Source: Planctomycetota bacterium (GTDB lineage Bacteria > Planctomycetota > UBA1135 > UBA2386). Taken from it: DNA of 64,000 nucleotides. Of the stretch, positions 35,413 through 48,099 are shown piece after piece. Under the pieces are notes generated by a model, which was not told the DNA's origin, made no database searches, and was given only the letters and a program-made list of their open reading frames with translations. The DNA lies in assembly GCA_020849665.1 (NCBI GenBank), contig JADLFX010000006.1:1-64000 (forward strand), in the 5' to 3' direction. The position numbers were made by a program, and so were the translations under genes. Position 1 is the stretch's first letter. Each line of letters opens with the position of its first letter.

Positions 35413-36537
35413 ATGACCCCGCTGCCGCGCCGCCCCACCTACTGGGAGTACATCCGCGTCGAGGATCTGCTGACCCTGCAGGGCGGGATCGAAGGGGACG
35501 AAGAGCAGCTCGCCGACGACGAGGTGCGCTTCATCGTCATCCATCAGGTCGACGAACTCTGGTTCAAGCTGGTCCTGCGCGAACTGCGCACCGCGCGCGA
35601 CCTGTTCCGGCGCGACTACGTGCCGGAGACCGCGCTCGCCGCGGCCAACCTGGCGCTGCGTCGCGTCGCGCTGATCTTCCAGCTCGCCAGCGACCACTTC
35701 CGGCTGATGGAGTCGATGCGCTCGCGGGACTACCTGCGCTTCCGTGACAAGCTCTCGCCGGCGAGCGGCTTCCAGTCGGCGCAGATGCGCGAGATCGAGG
35801 TCCTGATGGGTCTCGACGATGGCGACCGGATCGCATTCGGCAACGAGGCCAGCTACCGGGATGCGCTGCGCGGCCCGAACGGCGAGGCGACGCCGGCCTC
35901 GGAACGAGTCGCCCGGCGGAGCGCCGACCGTCCATCGCTCAAGGAGGCGATCTACGCCTGGCTGCAGCGCACCCCGATCCACGGCTCGAAGCCCGGCAGC
36001 GCCGGTGACGCCGAAGCCGTCGCGTCGTTCCTGCGCGAGTTCCTGCAGGGTCACGAGCAGAGCAGCAGGGACAGTGTCGAGCACACCGTGCGCAGCCAGG
36101 CACTCACACCCGGCGACGGGGACCGGCTCCGGCGGCGCTACGGGGAGCAGCTGGACAAGGCGCGGGCGTGGCTGGCAGCCGAGGACGTACGCGACGCCGC
36201 GGAACGGCCGCGGCGCCAGCGCCTGCGGGCCGCGCTGCTCTTCATCGACAGTCACCGCGAACTGCCGCTCCTGTCCTGGCCCTGCGAGATCCTGGACACG
36301 ATCGTGGAGGCGGAGCAGGCCATGCTGATCTTCCGCCAGCGCCACGCCCGGATGGTGGAGCGCGTGATCGGCCGCCGGATCGGCACGGGTGGCTCCGACG
36401 GCGTGGACTACCTCGACCAGACGGCACTGCGCTACCGCGTGTTCCAGGAGATCTGGGCGGCACGCACGCTCCTGCTGCGCCCCGAGCTGGCTCCGCCGGT
36501 GCGGAATCAGGACTTCTACGGCCTGCGCGCGCCGTGA
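35413..36537 (+). CDS. kynA: Tryptophan 2,3-dioxygenase
   Basis: The 374-residue heme enzyme opens the tryptophan ring to N-formylkynurenine. The distal pocket motif 'FIVIHQVDELWFKLVLRE' carries the conserved His, and 'RHARMVERVIGRRIGTGGSDG' carries the heme-ligand His and the substrate-binding GTGGS loop. 'RYRVFQEIWAARTLL' closes the fold. A central stretch (about 150-230) is longer and more charged than usual. ATG 35413 follows GGGGAGGAAG by nine bases. No other kynurenine pathway gene is present here. It converges with the VWA gene with 40 bases between. Confidence 0.9.
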   Translation: MTPLPRRPTYWEYIRVEDLLTLQGGIEGDEEQLADDEVRFIVIHQVDELWFKLVLRELRTARDLFRRDYVPETALAAANLALRRVALIFQLASDHFRLMESMRSRDYLRFRDKLSPASGFQSAQMREIEVLMGLDDGDRIAFGNEASYRDALRGPNGEATPASERVARRSADRPSLKEAIYAWLQRTPIHGSKPGSAGDAEAVASFLREFLQGHEQSSRDSVEHTVRSQALTPGDGDRLRRRYGEQLDKARAWLAAEDVRDAAERPRRQRLRAALLFIDSHRELPLLSWPCEILDTIVEAEQAMLIFRQRHARMVERVIGRRIGTGGSDGVDYLDQTALRYRVFQEIWAARTLLLRPELAPPVRNQDFYGLRAP

Positions 36538-36577
36538 CCCCGGCGCGGAGCATCGGACCCCGGATGCCGGCCGGCCC

Positions 36578-38137
36578 TCAGTAGGCGCGGTACTCGCCGC
36601 CGTTCTCGTCCGCGAGCTGACGCAGGAAGCCGGCGTTCAGCTCCTTGCCGATCGCGATGCAATGGATGACCACCCGCTTCAGGGCGTTCCACTGGCGCAC
36701 CGAGACCAGGATGGCGTCGGTGCTGTCGGGTGAGTTGTCCGGACGCGTCGGCGACCCATCGGTCAGCAGGAAGATCGTGTCCACCTCCGTGCCGTAGTAG
36801 CGGTCGCTGGCACCGCGCCCCACGAACGCGAACGCACGCTGCACGGCGTCGTGGATGTTGGTGCTGGAGGAGGGGCCGAGTTCGCGCACCCAGGCCTGGG
36901 CCGCCGCCACCGTCGCCGTGTCGGACTTCACCATGCGCGGCTGCCAGGCGTGGACCATGTCGTTGAACCAGACGATGTTGAACGCCTTGCCGGTCTCGAG
37001 CGAACCGAGCGCGCGGATCAGTTCGGCCTTGCAGGCCTCCATGCGGGTGGTGGTCGGCACCTCCCCTCCGGCCGTGGTCTGGCCGGTGCGCAGCTGGATC
37101 TCCCGCTGCATCGAGCCCGAGCAATCGATCACGTAGACGATGCCCTTGCCGTCCTGAGGGATGTCGAAGTACGACGACGTGCCGCCCGAGGCGGACCTAC
37201 GCTCGCCGGGCCGGCCCCGGCCCAGAGGCTCGGCCCCCGAGACGAAGCGCGCGCCTTCGGCCTTGAACCAGGCCCGCCAGGTGGACACGGACGTGCCGTG
37301 TCTCTGACTGGTGATCGTCTCCAGCGCACGGGACACCGCCACCGCCGCCTGGCCCCGCTCCACCTCCAGCAGGTCGATCAGCGGCAGGATCGCCCGTCCC
37401 TGTGCCATCCGCGCCAGCGCACTCGCGGCCTCGACCCGGACCGCCTCCTCCTTGTGCCCGAGCAGGTGGAGCACCGGGTCCAGCATCTGCGCTCCCTGCT
37501 TGCCCAGGGCTCCGATGCCGATCAGCGCCGGGATCAACTCGTCGTTGGCGCGCGCCACCTCGAGTGCCTTCCCGAGCTCGACCGCCATCGGCGGCACGAG
37601 GGACGCCGCACGCCGGGCGATCGCGACCTTGAGGGACAGGGCCTGCCGGCGGTCACGCTGCACGTTCGCGAGCAGCCACGCGACCGTGTCCCGGCTCTGC
37701 AGGCGATCCACGCGCGCGCGAAGGGCCTCGCCCAGCGCCTGCTGGTCGTCGAGCGCCTTGCGCAGGCGATCCGCCTGCAGCTTCAGGTCGTGGTAGAGGA
37801 GGTTCTTCTGGTTGGGAAGGTCGCGGCGTTCGCTGCGCTCCTGCCCCTCGAGGACCTTCGCGATCTGCTCGCTGATCCGCGCGCGGTCCTGCTCCACCGA
37901 CGCGATCTCGGCCTCCAGCTGCAGGTGGGCGTCGACGTAGGCCTTCGCCACGCTGAGGGACTCGAGGCCCTCCAAGGCGGCGAGGGCCCTGGTGCGCGCA
38001 TCCGGATCGGAGAGGGTGCCCTTGGCGGGCGGTGCGAACGCGCGGCGGAACGCAGCCAGGGCCTTGGCCTCGTCCTGGGCCTGTGGGAGGCAGAGCAGGA
38101 GCACGGCGCACGCTGCGACCGGGATCATCCGGGCCAT
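36578..38137 (-). CDS. Exported von Willebrand A protein with HEAT-like repeats
   Basis: About 519 residues. A signal peptide ('MIPVAACAVLLLCLPQA') is followed by a coiled-coil region (about 60-160), HEAT-like helical repeats ('MLDPVLHLLGHKEEAVRVEA', 'AILPLIDLLEVERGQAAVAV'), and a C-terminal VWA domain. The metal-ion-dependent adhesion site is intact: DCSGSM, a later Thr, and 'LLTDGSPT'. VWA domains bind proteins through a divalent metal. ATG 38137 is preferred, with ATG 38128 possible. A gap of 115 bases separates it from fbp. Its partner is unknown. Confidence 0.75.
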   Translation of the reverse strand: MARMIPVAACAVLLLCLPQAQDEAKALAAFRRAFAPPAKGTLSDPDARTRALAALEGLESLSVAKAYVDAHLQLEAEIASVEQDRARISEQIAKVLEGQERSERRDLPNQKNLLYHDLKLQADRLRKALDDQQALGEALRARVDRLQSRDTVAWLLANVQRDRRQALSLKVAIARRAASLVPPMAVELGKALEVARANDELIPALIGIGALGKQGAQMLDPVLHLLGHKEEAVRVEAASALARMAQGRAILPLIDLLEVERGQAAVAVSRALETITSQRHGTSVSTWRAWFKAEGARFVSGAEPLGRGRPGERRSASGGTSSYFDIPQDGKGIVYVIDCSGSMQREIQLRTGQTTAGGEVPTTTRMEACKAELIRALGSLETGKAFNIVWFNDMVHAWQPRMVKSDTATVAAAQAWVRELGPSSSTNIHDAVQRAFAFVGRGASDRYYGTEVDTIFLLTDGSPTRPDNSPDSTDAILVSVRQWNALKRVVIHCIAIGKELNAGFLRQLADENGGEYRAY

Positions 38138-38252
38138 TCTACCGCGGCCCGAGTCCCGCCTTCCGGCGAGCGTCGCGAGGCTCGCGCCAGCCGGCATGCC
38201 GGCAACGGGAGAGTCGGGAGAGGTCGCGCCGCCAGGCGCCGCCGGAGGGTGC

Positions 38253-39239
38253 TCAGCCGCGCAGCAGGCGCGTGGCCTCCTCGACGTCGGCACGGGAGCC
38301 GATGTAGAGGGGCGTGCGCTGGTGCAGTTCGGCCGGCTCGACCTCGAGGATCGGGCGTTCGCCGTCGGTGGCGTGCCCGCCGGCCTGCCGCGCCACCATG
38401 GCCAGCGGCGCTCCCTCGTAGAGCAGACGCAGCTTGCCGTTCTTGCGCTTGGCCTCGCCTGGGTACATGTAGATCCCGCCCTGGACCAGGGTCCGGTGGA
38501 AGTCGGCGACCAGCGCTCCCACGTAGCGCGCCGAGCGCTTGCCGCACGCGGTCTGGCCCAGCCGGAAGCGTTGCACCATGGCGCGGGTCCGTTCGTCCCA
38601 CTTGGCCTCGTTGGCCTCGTTCACGGCATACGATCCCGTGCCCTCGGGGATGCGCATCCCGGGGTGGGTCAGGAAGAACTCGCCGATCGCGCGGTCGAGC
38701 GTGAAGCCGTTCACCGGACCCCCCGAGGTGTAGACGAACATCGTGGCCGGCCCGTAGAGGATGTAGCCGGCGGCCACCTGCTCGCTCCCCGGCTGCAGGA
38801 AGTCCGCGAGCGTGGCGCGCGGGCCGTCGGTGCAGCGCCGGTGGATGCTGAAGATGCTGCCCATGGCGCCGTTGGCATCCACGTTGCTCGAGCCATCGAG
38901 TGGGTCGAACACGAGCACGTACTTCCCGGTCCGCTCTCCGGAGTAGTAGTAGACGTCGCTCATCTCCTCGGAGGCGATCGACGAGACCGTGTCGACGGTC
39001 TCGAACACGCGGATGAAGATGTCGTTGCTCAGGACGTCCAGGGCGCGCACTTCCTCGTCCTGCACGTTCTTGTCCCCCGTGAGTCCGAGGCGGCCGACGA
39101 ACCCGGCCCGCATGATCTCCATGGCGATCATGCGCCCCGCGAGGCTGAGTCGGGAGAGGAGCCGGGACAGCTCGCCGGTGGCTCCCGGCACCTTTGCCTG
39201 ATCGTGGACGAACTGCTCGACGAGAGTGTGGCGCTGCAT
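38253..39239 (-). CDS. fbp: Class I fructose-1,6-bisphosphatase
   Basis: The 328-residue enzyme hydrolyses fructose-1,6-bisphosphate in gluconeogenesis. The metal-binding motif 'VFDPLDGSSNVDANG', the upstream 'GDKNVQDEEV' and 'IASEEM', and the C-terminal 'GGIYMYPGEAKRKNGKLRLLYE' mark class I. The length is standard. It lies 87 bases after the membrane glycosyltransferase gene on the same strand. Confidence 0.95.
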   Translation of the reverse strand: MQRHTLVEQFVHDQAKVPGATGELSRLLSRLSLAGRMIAMEIMRAGFVGRLGLTGDKNVQDEEVRALDVLSNDIFIRVFETVDTVSSIASEEMSDVYYYSGERTGKYVLVFDPLDGSSNVDANGAMGSIFSIHRRCTDGPRATLADFLQPGSEQVAAGYILYGPATMFVYTSGGPVNGFTLDRAIGEFFLTHPGMRIPEGTGSYAVNEANEAKWDERTRAMVQRFRLGQTACGKRSARYVGALVADFHRTLVQGGIYMYPGEAKRKNGKLRLLYEGAPLAMVARQAGGHATDGERPILEVEPAELHQRTPLYIGSRADVEEATRLLRG

Positions 39240-39326
39240 GGTGGGCGAGGACGATCCTCGCCGAAGTCTAACCCGGGCCTGGGGGGGATCGCGGCCGGGG
39301 CCGAGGGCGGTCTGCGCGCCTGCGGA

Positions 39327-41210
39327 TCACCGATGCCACCGCACTGGCGCCAGCCCGCCGCCGGTCGCCGCGACGACGGTCTCCGGCCCGCACGCCGCGA
39401 CGCGCAGGATCAGCGCCGTGCCGTCCCTGCCATCCGCGAGCGTGACGGCTGGCTCCGCGCCGCTCGCCGACCGCGCCTGGAGCCTCTGACCGGCCGCGCC
39501 CCTCCAGAGGACGTAACGGTCGCCTCCCCCCGCAGGTCCAAGGTCCTCCAAGGCGGGACCGTCCTGCGGGGGCGTACCGCGACCCACGCGCCAGTACAGC
39601 ACGAACGCCTCCGTGCCGGGTACGCCGGCGTGCGCCAGGGGCACGTCGAATCGTGCCACTTCGCGCAGGTCGCGGGTCGGCGCGAAGTCCTGGCCGAAGT
39701 GGCCGCCGCTGGCGTGCGGCCAGCCGCGGGGCCAGGGCTCCGGCACGGTGAACTGCACGGGGAAGTCCAGGACGAAGCGGACGCCCTCGCGATCCAGCCA
39801 CCCGGAGAGGTCGCCGGCGCGCAGCGCCGCGAACGCGCGCGCATCCACCTTGCCGTCCAGGTTCAGCACCGGACCCGGGTGGTGCCAGCTCACGATTCCC
39901 GAGTTGAACGCGCCGACCTTCTCGCCCGCCGGCAGGACGCGCGCCAGGAAGCGTCCCGCCATCATCATCTCCTCCTGCCAGGGTTCCGCAGGACGCGCCG
40001 CGCGCGGATCGACGGCACGCGCGGCCAGGATCGCGAGCACGAGGAGGGGTGCGGCGCGCGGCCGCGTCGCGAGCATGAGGCCAAACGCCAGGACCGCCGG
40101 CACGGCGAGGGTCACGAAGTAGTAGTGCCGCGGGTAGAGGCGCACGACGTGGTGCACGAACACCAGGACCACGGCACCGACCAACGCACCGCGCAGGACC
40201 CGGAAGCGGGGCCCGGCGGCGTCCCAGCGCGGCAGTGCCCGCAGGGCGAATGCCGCACTCACCGGCACCAGCAGGTCGTGCGCCCCCGCGATGCCCGCCG
40301 CGCCCACGATCACCAGGGGCCAGAGCCGCCAGCGCGCCCCGACCCAGGGTGCCACGGCGGCCGCGACCCAGCCCGCCATCGGCAACACGCCACCGTGCTC
40401 GTAGGGCGTGCCGAGCAGCACGGGCCGCAGCCACCACCAGAGATGGTGCAGCCGTTCGGCGGCGCCGGGCTGGCCCGCCTCGAAGTGCTGCCAGAAGAGC
40501 CACGGGAGCGGCGCGGCGGAATCCTGCAGCGGCCGCCCGGTGGTGAGCATGCCGAAGGCCGCAACGGCCAGGGGCGGGACGAGGGCCAGGCATGCACCGC
40601 GCCACCAGGGGCGGATCGCCATGACCAGCACGCCCGCGGCGATCGGCACCAGGTCGCTGCGCGCCAGCGCCGCCACGAGCGCCGCGAGCAGCACCCAGCG
40701 CCCGTGCCAGGCCGCGGCCACGAGCCCGAGCAGGGCGGCGCAGGCGAGGGCGGTCTCCTGGCCGTTCTGGGCCTCGGCGAGGGCCGCTGGCGTGGCGAGG
40801 TAGAGCAGCCCCCCACAGACGCCAAGCCGGTTCCTGCCGAGGAGCAGCCCGAGCCCGAGCGCGGTGCCGACATGCAGTACGAGGCCGAGGCCCTGCGCGA
40901 TCCACGGCAGGTGCGCGCCCGCGCCGAGTGCTGCGGCGCCGGCGAGCACCAACGCCCAGAGCGGATGCACGCCGCTCGTGGTCGCACCCGCGCTGACCTC
41001 CGGCACGCCGCGCTCGGCGAGGTTGCGGGCGAACGCGAAGTAGTAGTACGCGTCGTCGCGCCAGCGGGTGACCGCTGGCAGCTCGCCGAAGTCCAGGCCT
41101 CGCGCCACGACGATCGCTGCCAGGACGCCACACAGCGCAGTGGCCAGGCGCAGGCCGCGCTCGGGCGCCGGCAGATCAGGCGCCGAAGAGGAAGGCACGG
41201 ATGCGCTCAC
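39327..41210 (-). CDS. GT-C-like polytopic membrane protein
   Basis: About 627 residues, with roughly ten to twelve hydrophobic helices up to about residue 400 and a soluble C-terminal part. After the first helix comes 'RWRDDAYYYFAFARNLAERG', which resembles the acidic first-loop motif of GT-C glycosyltransferases that use polyprenyl-phosphate sugars. Those enzymes decorate lipids or proteins in the periplasm. The start GTG 41210 overlaps the hydrolase gene end by 35 bases; GTG 41198 is also possible. No specific family could be named from sequence alone. Confidence 0.6.
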   Translation of the reverse strand: MSASVPSSSAPDLPAPERGLRLATALCGVLAAIVVARGLDFGELPAVTRWRDDAYYYFAFARNLAERGVPEVSAGATTSGVHPLWALVLAGAAALGAGAHLPWIAQGLGLVLHVGTALGLGLLLGRNRLGVCGGLLYLATPAALAEAQNGQETALACAALLGLVAAAWHGRWVLLAALVAALARSDLVPIAAGVLVMAIRPWWRGACLALVPPLAVAAFGMLTTGRPLQDSAAPLPWLFWQHFEAGQPGAAERLHHLWWWLRPVLLGTPYEHGGVLPMAGWVAAAVAPWVGARWRLWPLVIVGAAGIAGAHDLLVPVSAAFALRALPRWDAAGPRFRVLRGALVGAVVLVFVHHVVRLYPRHYYFVTLAVPAVLAFGLMLATRPRAAPLLVLAILAARAVDPRAARPAEPWQEEMMMAGRFLARVLPAGEKVGAFNSGIVSWHHPGPVLNLDGKVDARAFAALRAGDLSGWLDREGVRFVLDFPVQFTVPEPWPRGWPHASGGHFGQDFAPTRDLREVARFDVPLAHAGVPGTEAFVLYWRVGRGTPPQDGPALEDLGPAGGGDRYVLWRGAAGQRLQARSASGAEPAVTLADGRDGTALILRVAACGPETVVAATGGGLAPVRWHR

Positions 41211-41997
41211 CGTACGGACCCTGCAGGTCGAGGGGCAGATCGTCGTGACCGTGGCCCTCCGCCACCAGGAGCTCCGCGCGCGGGCCGAAGGCGTCCGCCA
41301 GTGCGCGGCCGTGGGCGAGCGGGATCGTGCGGTCGCGGTCGCCATGCACAATCAAGGTCCGGCACCGCACCCCGCCGGCGTCGGCCTTGCAGTCGAAGCG
41401 ATGGCGCAGCAGCAGGCCCACCGGCAGGTACGGATAGTGGCGGCGCGACACGGACTCCAGCGAGTCGAAGGGTGCCCGGAGCAAGAGGCCGGCAGGCTCC
41501 CCCAGCGCCGCGACACGGGTGGCGGACGCGCCCCCGAGCGAGGATCCGCCCACGAACCAGTCGATCGCGCGCTCCTTGGCACGCTGCATCGTGAACCGCA
41601 TCGCTGCCTCCGCCGTGGCCAGGACGCTGGCCACCGAGGTCCGCCCCTCGCTCTCGCCGTAGCCGGGGTACTCCACGACGATGGACGCGAGGCCGTACTC
41701 GGTCCACATGCGCGCCCACTCGACGCCGCTGCGCAAGTCCTCGCCATTGCCGACGAAGAACAGCATCAAGCCGCGCGGCGCGTGACGCGGCTCGCCCACG
41801 GCCAGCCGCACCCGGCCCACCCCCGTGACCTCGAGCACCTCGATCCGGACCGCCGGCGGAACGCGCAGGGCGATGCCCCGGCCCCGGCCCGCGCCCGGGA
41901 ACACCATCGCGTCCTGCATGAGGTACAGGGTCAGCACCAGCAGCAGGTAGCCGGCGGTGAGCGCTGCGATCCAGGTCAAGATCCGCTTCCTGAGCAT
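41176..41997 (-). CDS. Membrane-anchored alpha/beta hydrolase
   Basis: The 273-residue protein has one N-terminal helix ('TWIAALTAGYLLLVLTLYL') and an alpha/beta hydrolase fold of the BEM46/FrsA-like group. The triad is visible: the nucleophile Ser in GGSSLGGAS, Asp in 'HGDRDRTIP' and His in 'EGHGHDDLP'. The substrate is unknown; an acyl ester is likely. ATG 41997 lies 16 bases after the SDR stop, so the SDR, hydrolase and GT-C-like genes form an apparent operon. Confidence 0.8.
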   Translation of the reverse strand: MLRKRILTWIAALTAGYLLLVLTLYLMQDAMVFPGAGRGRGIALRVPPAVRIEVLEVTGVGRVRLAVGEPRHAPRGLMLFFVGNGEDLRSGVEWARMWTEYGLASIVVEYPGYGESEGRTSVASVLATAEAAMRFTMQRAKERAIDWFVGGSSLGGASATRVAALGEPAGLLLRAPFDSLESVSRRHYPYLPVGLLLRHRFDCKADAGGVRCRTLIVHGDRDRTIPLAHGRALADAFGPRAELLVAEGHGHDDLPLDLQGPYGERIRAFLFGA

Positions 41998-42013
41998 CGT
42001 GATCGTGCCGGGC

Positions 42014-43012
42014 TCATGCGGGTGCCCGCCAGCCCTCGGCCACGGCAACTTCGCGGAACCCTTCCGCGCAGGCCACCTGCGGCTCGAAGCCAAGCAGGCG
42101 CCTGGCCGCGCAAGCATCCGCCACCCAACCCTCGGCGGACACCTCGCGCATCTTGTCGAGGTTGAAGAACGAGGCGCGCCCGCGCCAGCGCGCGACCTGT
42201 TGCCACAGGGCGGCGGCCCCGCGCGCCAGCACCAGCGGCACTCGCAGCACCCGGGCCCGGCGTGCACAGGCGGCGGCGATCGCCAGGACGATGGCGTGCG
42301 TGTCCATGCGGTCGCGCCCTTCGACGGGCACGAACACGCCGTGCACGTCGCTGTCGAGGCCCAACCGGAGCGCGTGCACGAGGTCGCGCACGTGGATCAG
42401 GGAGAGGGGTCGCGGCGTGGGCGGAACGAGGGCGACCGGGCCCAGCGCCTGGCGGAAGAGCAGCCGCGTCGCCGCGTCCCCTGGTCCGTAGACGAGGGGC
42501 GGCCGGAACACGATCCACGAAAGGCCGCCGGCCGCGCGCAGCAGCGCCGCCTCGGCCGCGAGCTTGCTGCGGCCGTACTCCGAACAGGGCCGGCACGCGT
42601 CCGGCGGAGACGTCGTTCCCGTGCCGTCCTTGCTGGGTCCGGCCGCGGCAAGGCTCGAGACATGGACGAAACGGGCTCCCGGGGATGCACCGGCAACCGC
42701 GCGGACCAGGTTCTCGGTGCCCTGCACGTTGGTCCGGGCGAACTCCTCCCGGTGCAGGACGGCCAGCGCGCCCGCGAGGTGGATCACGGCGCCGACCCCC
42801 TGCGCCGCGGCGCGGAGGGAGGCCGGATCCTCGAGGCTGCCGGGGCACAGCGCACCCTCGGGGAGGCCGAGCCGCACCGCCCGCGCCGGATCCCGGACCA
42901 GCAGGCGCAGCCGATCCGGTCCGACGCCTGCGGCGAGGAGGCTGCGCACCAGGTGTGCCCCGATGAAGCCGGTGGCACCGGTCACCAGGAGGGGCAGGCG
43001 TTCTTGCCGCAT
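42014..43012 (-). CDS. Extended SDR (NAD-dependent epimerase/dehydratase family)
   Basis: The 332-residue protein has the Rossmann motif 'VTGATGFIGAHLV' and the active site Ser in 'VSSLAAAG' with Tyr-x3-Lys in 'EYGRSKLAAE'. It is an extended SDR acting on NAD(P)H-linked sugar or lipid substrates. ATG 43012 gives the normal start; the ORF extends 16 codons upstream without conservation. It is divergent from a serine palmitoyltransferase-like gene across 176 bases. In Caulobacter a ceramide reductase (CerR) is annotated similarly and lies near spt, so a 3-keto-sphinganine or ceramide reductase role is possible. That is inference. Confidence 0.8.
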   Translation of the reverse strand: MRQERLPLLVTGATGFIGAHLVRSLLAAGVGPDRLRLLVRDPARAVRLGLPEGALCPGSLEDPASLRAAAQGVGAVIHLAGALAVLHREEFARTNVQGTENLVRAVAGASPGARFVHVSSLAAAGPSKDGTGTTSPPDACRPCSEYGRSKLAAEAALLRAAGGLSWIVFRPPLVYGPGDAATRLLFRQALGPVALVPPTPRPLSLIHVRDLVHALRLGLDSDVHGVFVPVEGRDRMDTHAIVLAIAAACARRARVLRVPLVLARGAAALWQQVARWRGRASFFNLDKMREVSAEGWVADACAARRLLGFEPQVACAEGFREVAVAEGWRAPA

Positions 43013-43038
43013 GGGCGGGTGGAGGGGGGAGAAAGAGT

Positions 43039-43067
43039 TTGTGCCTCGCCAGGAGGTCACCTACCAT
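43039..43067 (+). promoter_or_regulatory. Weak candidate promoter upstream of the serine palmitoyltransferase-like gene
   Basis: TTGTGC (43039-43044), a 17-base spacer and TACCAT (43062-43067) match the sigma70 pattern only partly. The site lies in the 176-bp divergent spacer and points at the gene beginning at 43189. Confidence 0.25.
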
Positions 43068-43188
43068 CCGCGCGCACCTTCACACGGGGTTCACCCTTCC
43101 GGGCACCGTCTGCGCGCTGTCAGGGAGGCAGGTTACGTCCTCTTGCCTACGCCGTAGCGGCGGATCGACAACTCAGAGCCAGCGACTC

Positions 43189-44436
43189 GTGGATCTGTTC
43201 CAGAAGTGTTTCAACTTCACCCGGGCCAAGGAGGTCCAGGCGGCGGGGTTCTATCCCTACTTCATACCGATCGCCAGAAGCCGCGGCACCGAGGTGGAGA
43301 TCCAGGGCCGCCGGCTGGTGATGATCGGCAGCAACAACTACCTGGGCCTCACCCACCATCCGCACGTCGTCGAGAGCGCGGTGCGGGCCCTCGAGAAGTA
43401 CGGCTCCTCCCCCACCGGCTCGCGGTTCCTGAACGGCACGCTGGAGCTCCATGAGGAGCTCGAGCGGCGCCTGGCGCGCTTCCTGAACCGGGAATCCGCA
43501 CTGGTGTTCTCGACCGGCTTCCAGACGAACCTCGGGGTGATCTCGGCACTGTGCGGCAAGGGCGACGTGATCCTGTGCGACCGGGACGACCACGCCTCGA
43601 TCGTGGATGGCTGCCGGCTCAGCTTTGCCGAGGTGCGCAAGTTCAAGCACAACGACATGCAGGACCTGGAGTACCAGCTCCAGCGCGCCTCCGCAGACCG
43701 CTCCAAGGGCAAGCTCATCGTCGTCGACGGTGCGTTCTCGATGCTGGGTGACCTGGCCAGCCTGAAGGAGATCGTCCGGCTGGCCAAGGCCTATGACGCC
43801 AGGGTGATGGTGGACGAGGCCCACTCGGTCGGTGTGATCGGCGCGCACGGACGCGGCGCCGCCGAGCACCTGGGGGTGGAAGGCGACGTCGACCTCATCG
43901 GCGGCACCTTCAGCAAGTCGTTCGCCAGCCTCGGCGGGTTCGTGGCCGGGCCCGAGCCGGTGATCCACTACATCAAGCACCATGCCCGCTCGCTGATCTT
44001 CTCGGCTTCGATCCCGGCCAGCGCGGCCGCCGCGGCCCTGGCGGCGCTCGACGTCATGGAGGCGGAGCCGGAACTGCGCCACCGCGTGATCGCCAACGCC
44101 AACCGTGTGCGCAGGGGCCTCGCCGAGATGGGCTTCCGGGTCGGGCCGACCGAGACCGCGATCATCCCCGTCATCGTCGGCGAGCAGACCCGCATGTTCC
44201 GGGTCTGGAAGGCGCTCTTCGACGGCGGGCTCTTCATCAACCCGGTCACCGTGCCGGCGGTGCCGCCAGGCATGGACCTGATCCGGACCAGCTACATGGC
44301 CACCCACAGCGACGAGCAGATCGACCGGGTGCTGGAAGTCTTCGGAAGGGTGGGCCGGGAACTGGGCTTGCTCTCCGATGCTCCGTCGAGCAAGGTAGCA
44401 GGGTCGGACCTCTCCGTCGGCGCGGACGCGAACTGA
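43189..44436 (+). CDS. Serine palmitoyltransferase-like alpha-oxoamine synthase
   Basis: The 415-residue PLP enzyme joins an amino acid to an acyl thioester. It resembles bacterial serine palmitoyltransferase more than KBL or BioF: 'SNNYLGLTHHPHVVESA', 'YGSSPTGSRFLNGTLELHEELE', His135 stacking on PLP in DDHAS, Lys243 in 'GTFSKSFASLGGF', and 'KHHARSLIFSASIPAS'. It may begin sphingolipid synthesis by making 3-ketosphinganine. GTG 43189 matches the family start 'DLFQKCFNFTRAKE'; the 50 upstream residues are not conserved. 48 bases separate it from dnaE. Other acyl-amino ketone products remain possible. Confidence 0.85.
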   Translation: MDLFQKCFNFTRAKEVQAAGFYPYFIPIARSRGTEVEIQGRRLVMIGSNNYLGLTHHPHVVESAVRALEKYGSSPTGSRFLNGTLELHEELERRLARFLNRESALVFSTGFQTNLGVISALCGKGDVILCDRDDHASIVDGCRLSFAEVRKFKHNDMQDLEYQLQRASADRSKGKLIVVDGAFSMLGDLASLKEIVRLAKAYDARVMVDEAHSVGVIGAHGRGAAEHLGVEGDVDLIGGTFSKSFASLGGFVAGPEPVIHYIKHHARSLIFSASIPASAAAAALAALDVMEAEPELRHRVIANANRVRRGLAEMGFRVGPTETAIIPVIVGEQTRMFRVWKALFDGGLFINPVTVPAVPPGMDLIRTSYMATHSDEQIDRVLEVFGRVGRELGLLSDAPSSKVAGSDLSVGADAN

Positions 44437-44484
44437 AGCCGCCTGCGGTCGGGGGTCCGGACGACTTCCCGGCGGGAGGGCGCG

Positions 44485-47937
<3,453 letters not shown>

Positions 47938-48038
47938 CCTGCCGGCGGTTGCAGGCCACCGACGGGTGCACCCGTATCGGACTCGCTCCGCCCGCGCCCG
48001 GGTCGCCGTGGATCGCAGTGGCCGGACCCGCTCCGCCT

Positions 48039-48057
48039 GGGCGCGCGCGGCGCGCCC
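48039..48057. terminator. Hairpin between convergent dnaE and rplQ
   Basis: GGGCGCGC (48039-48046), a GCG loop and GCGCGCCC (48050-48057) form a perfect 8-bp stem within the 162-base spacer between the two stop codons. There is no T-run. By position it may terminate both the dnaE transcript and the long ribosomal transcript. Confidence 0.45.
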
Positions 48058-48099
48058 GGAGCAACCATCGTTCAGGCCGGCGGCAGGGAGTTCCTCGCC

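Noticed and set aside
37992-41594. A 1200-codon plus-strand frame opposite fbp and the GT-C-like gene
   Set aside because: Antisense shadow; the minus strand encodes recognisable proteins throughout.
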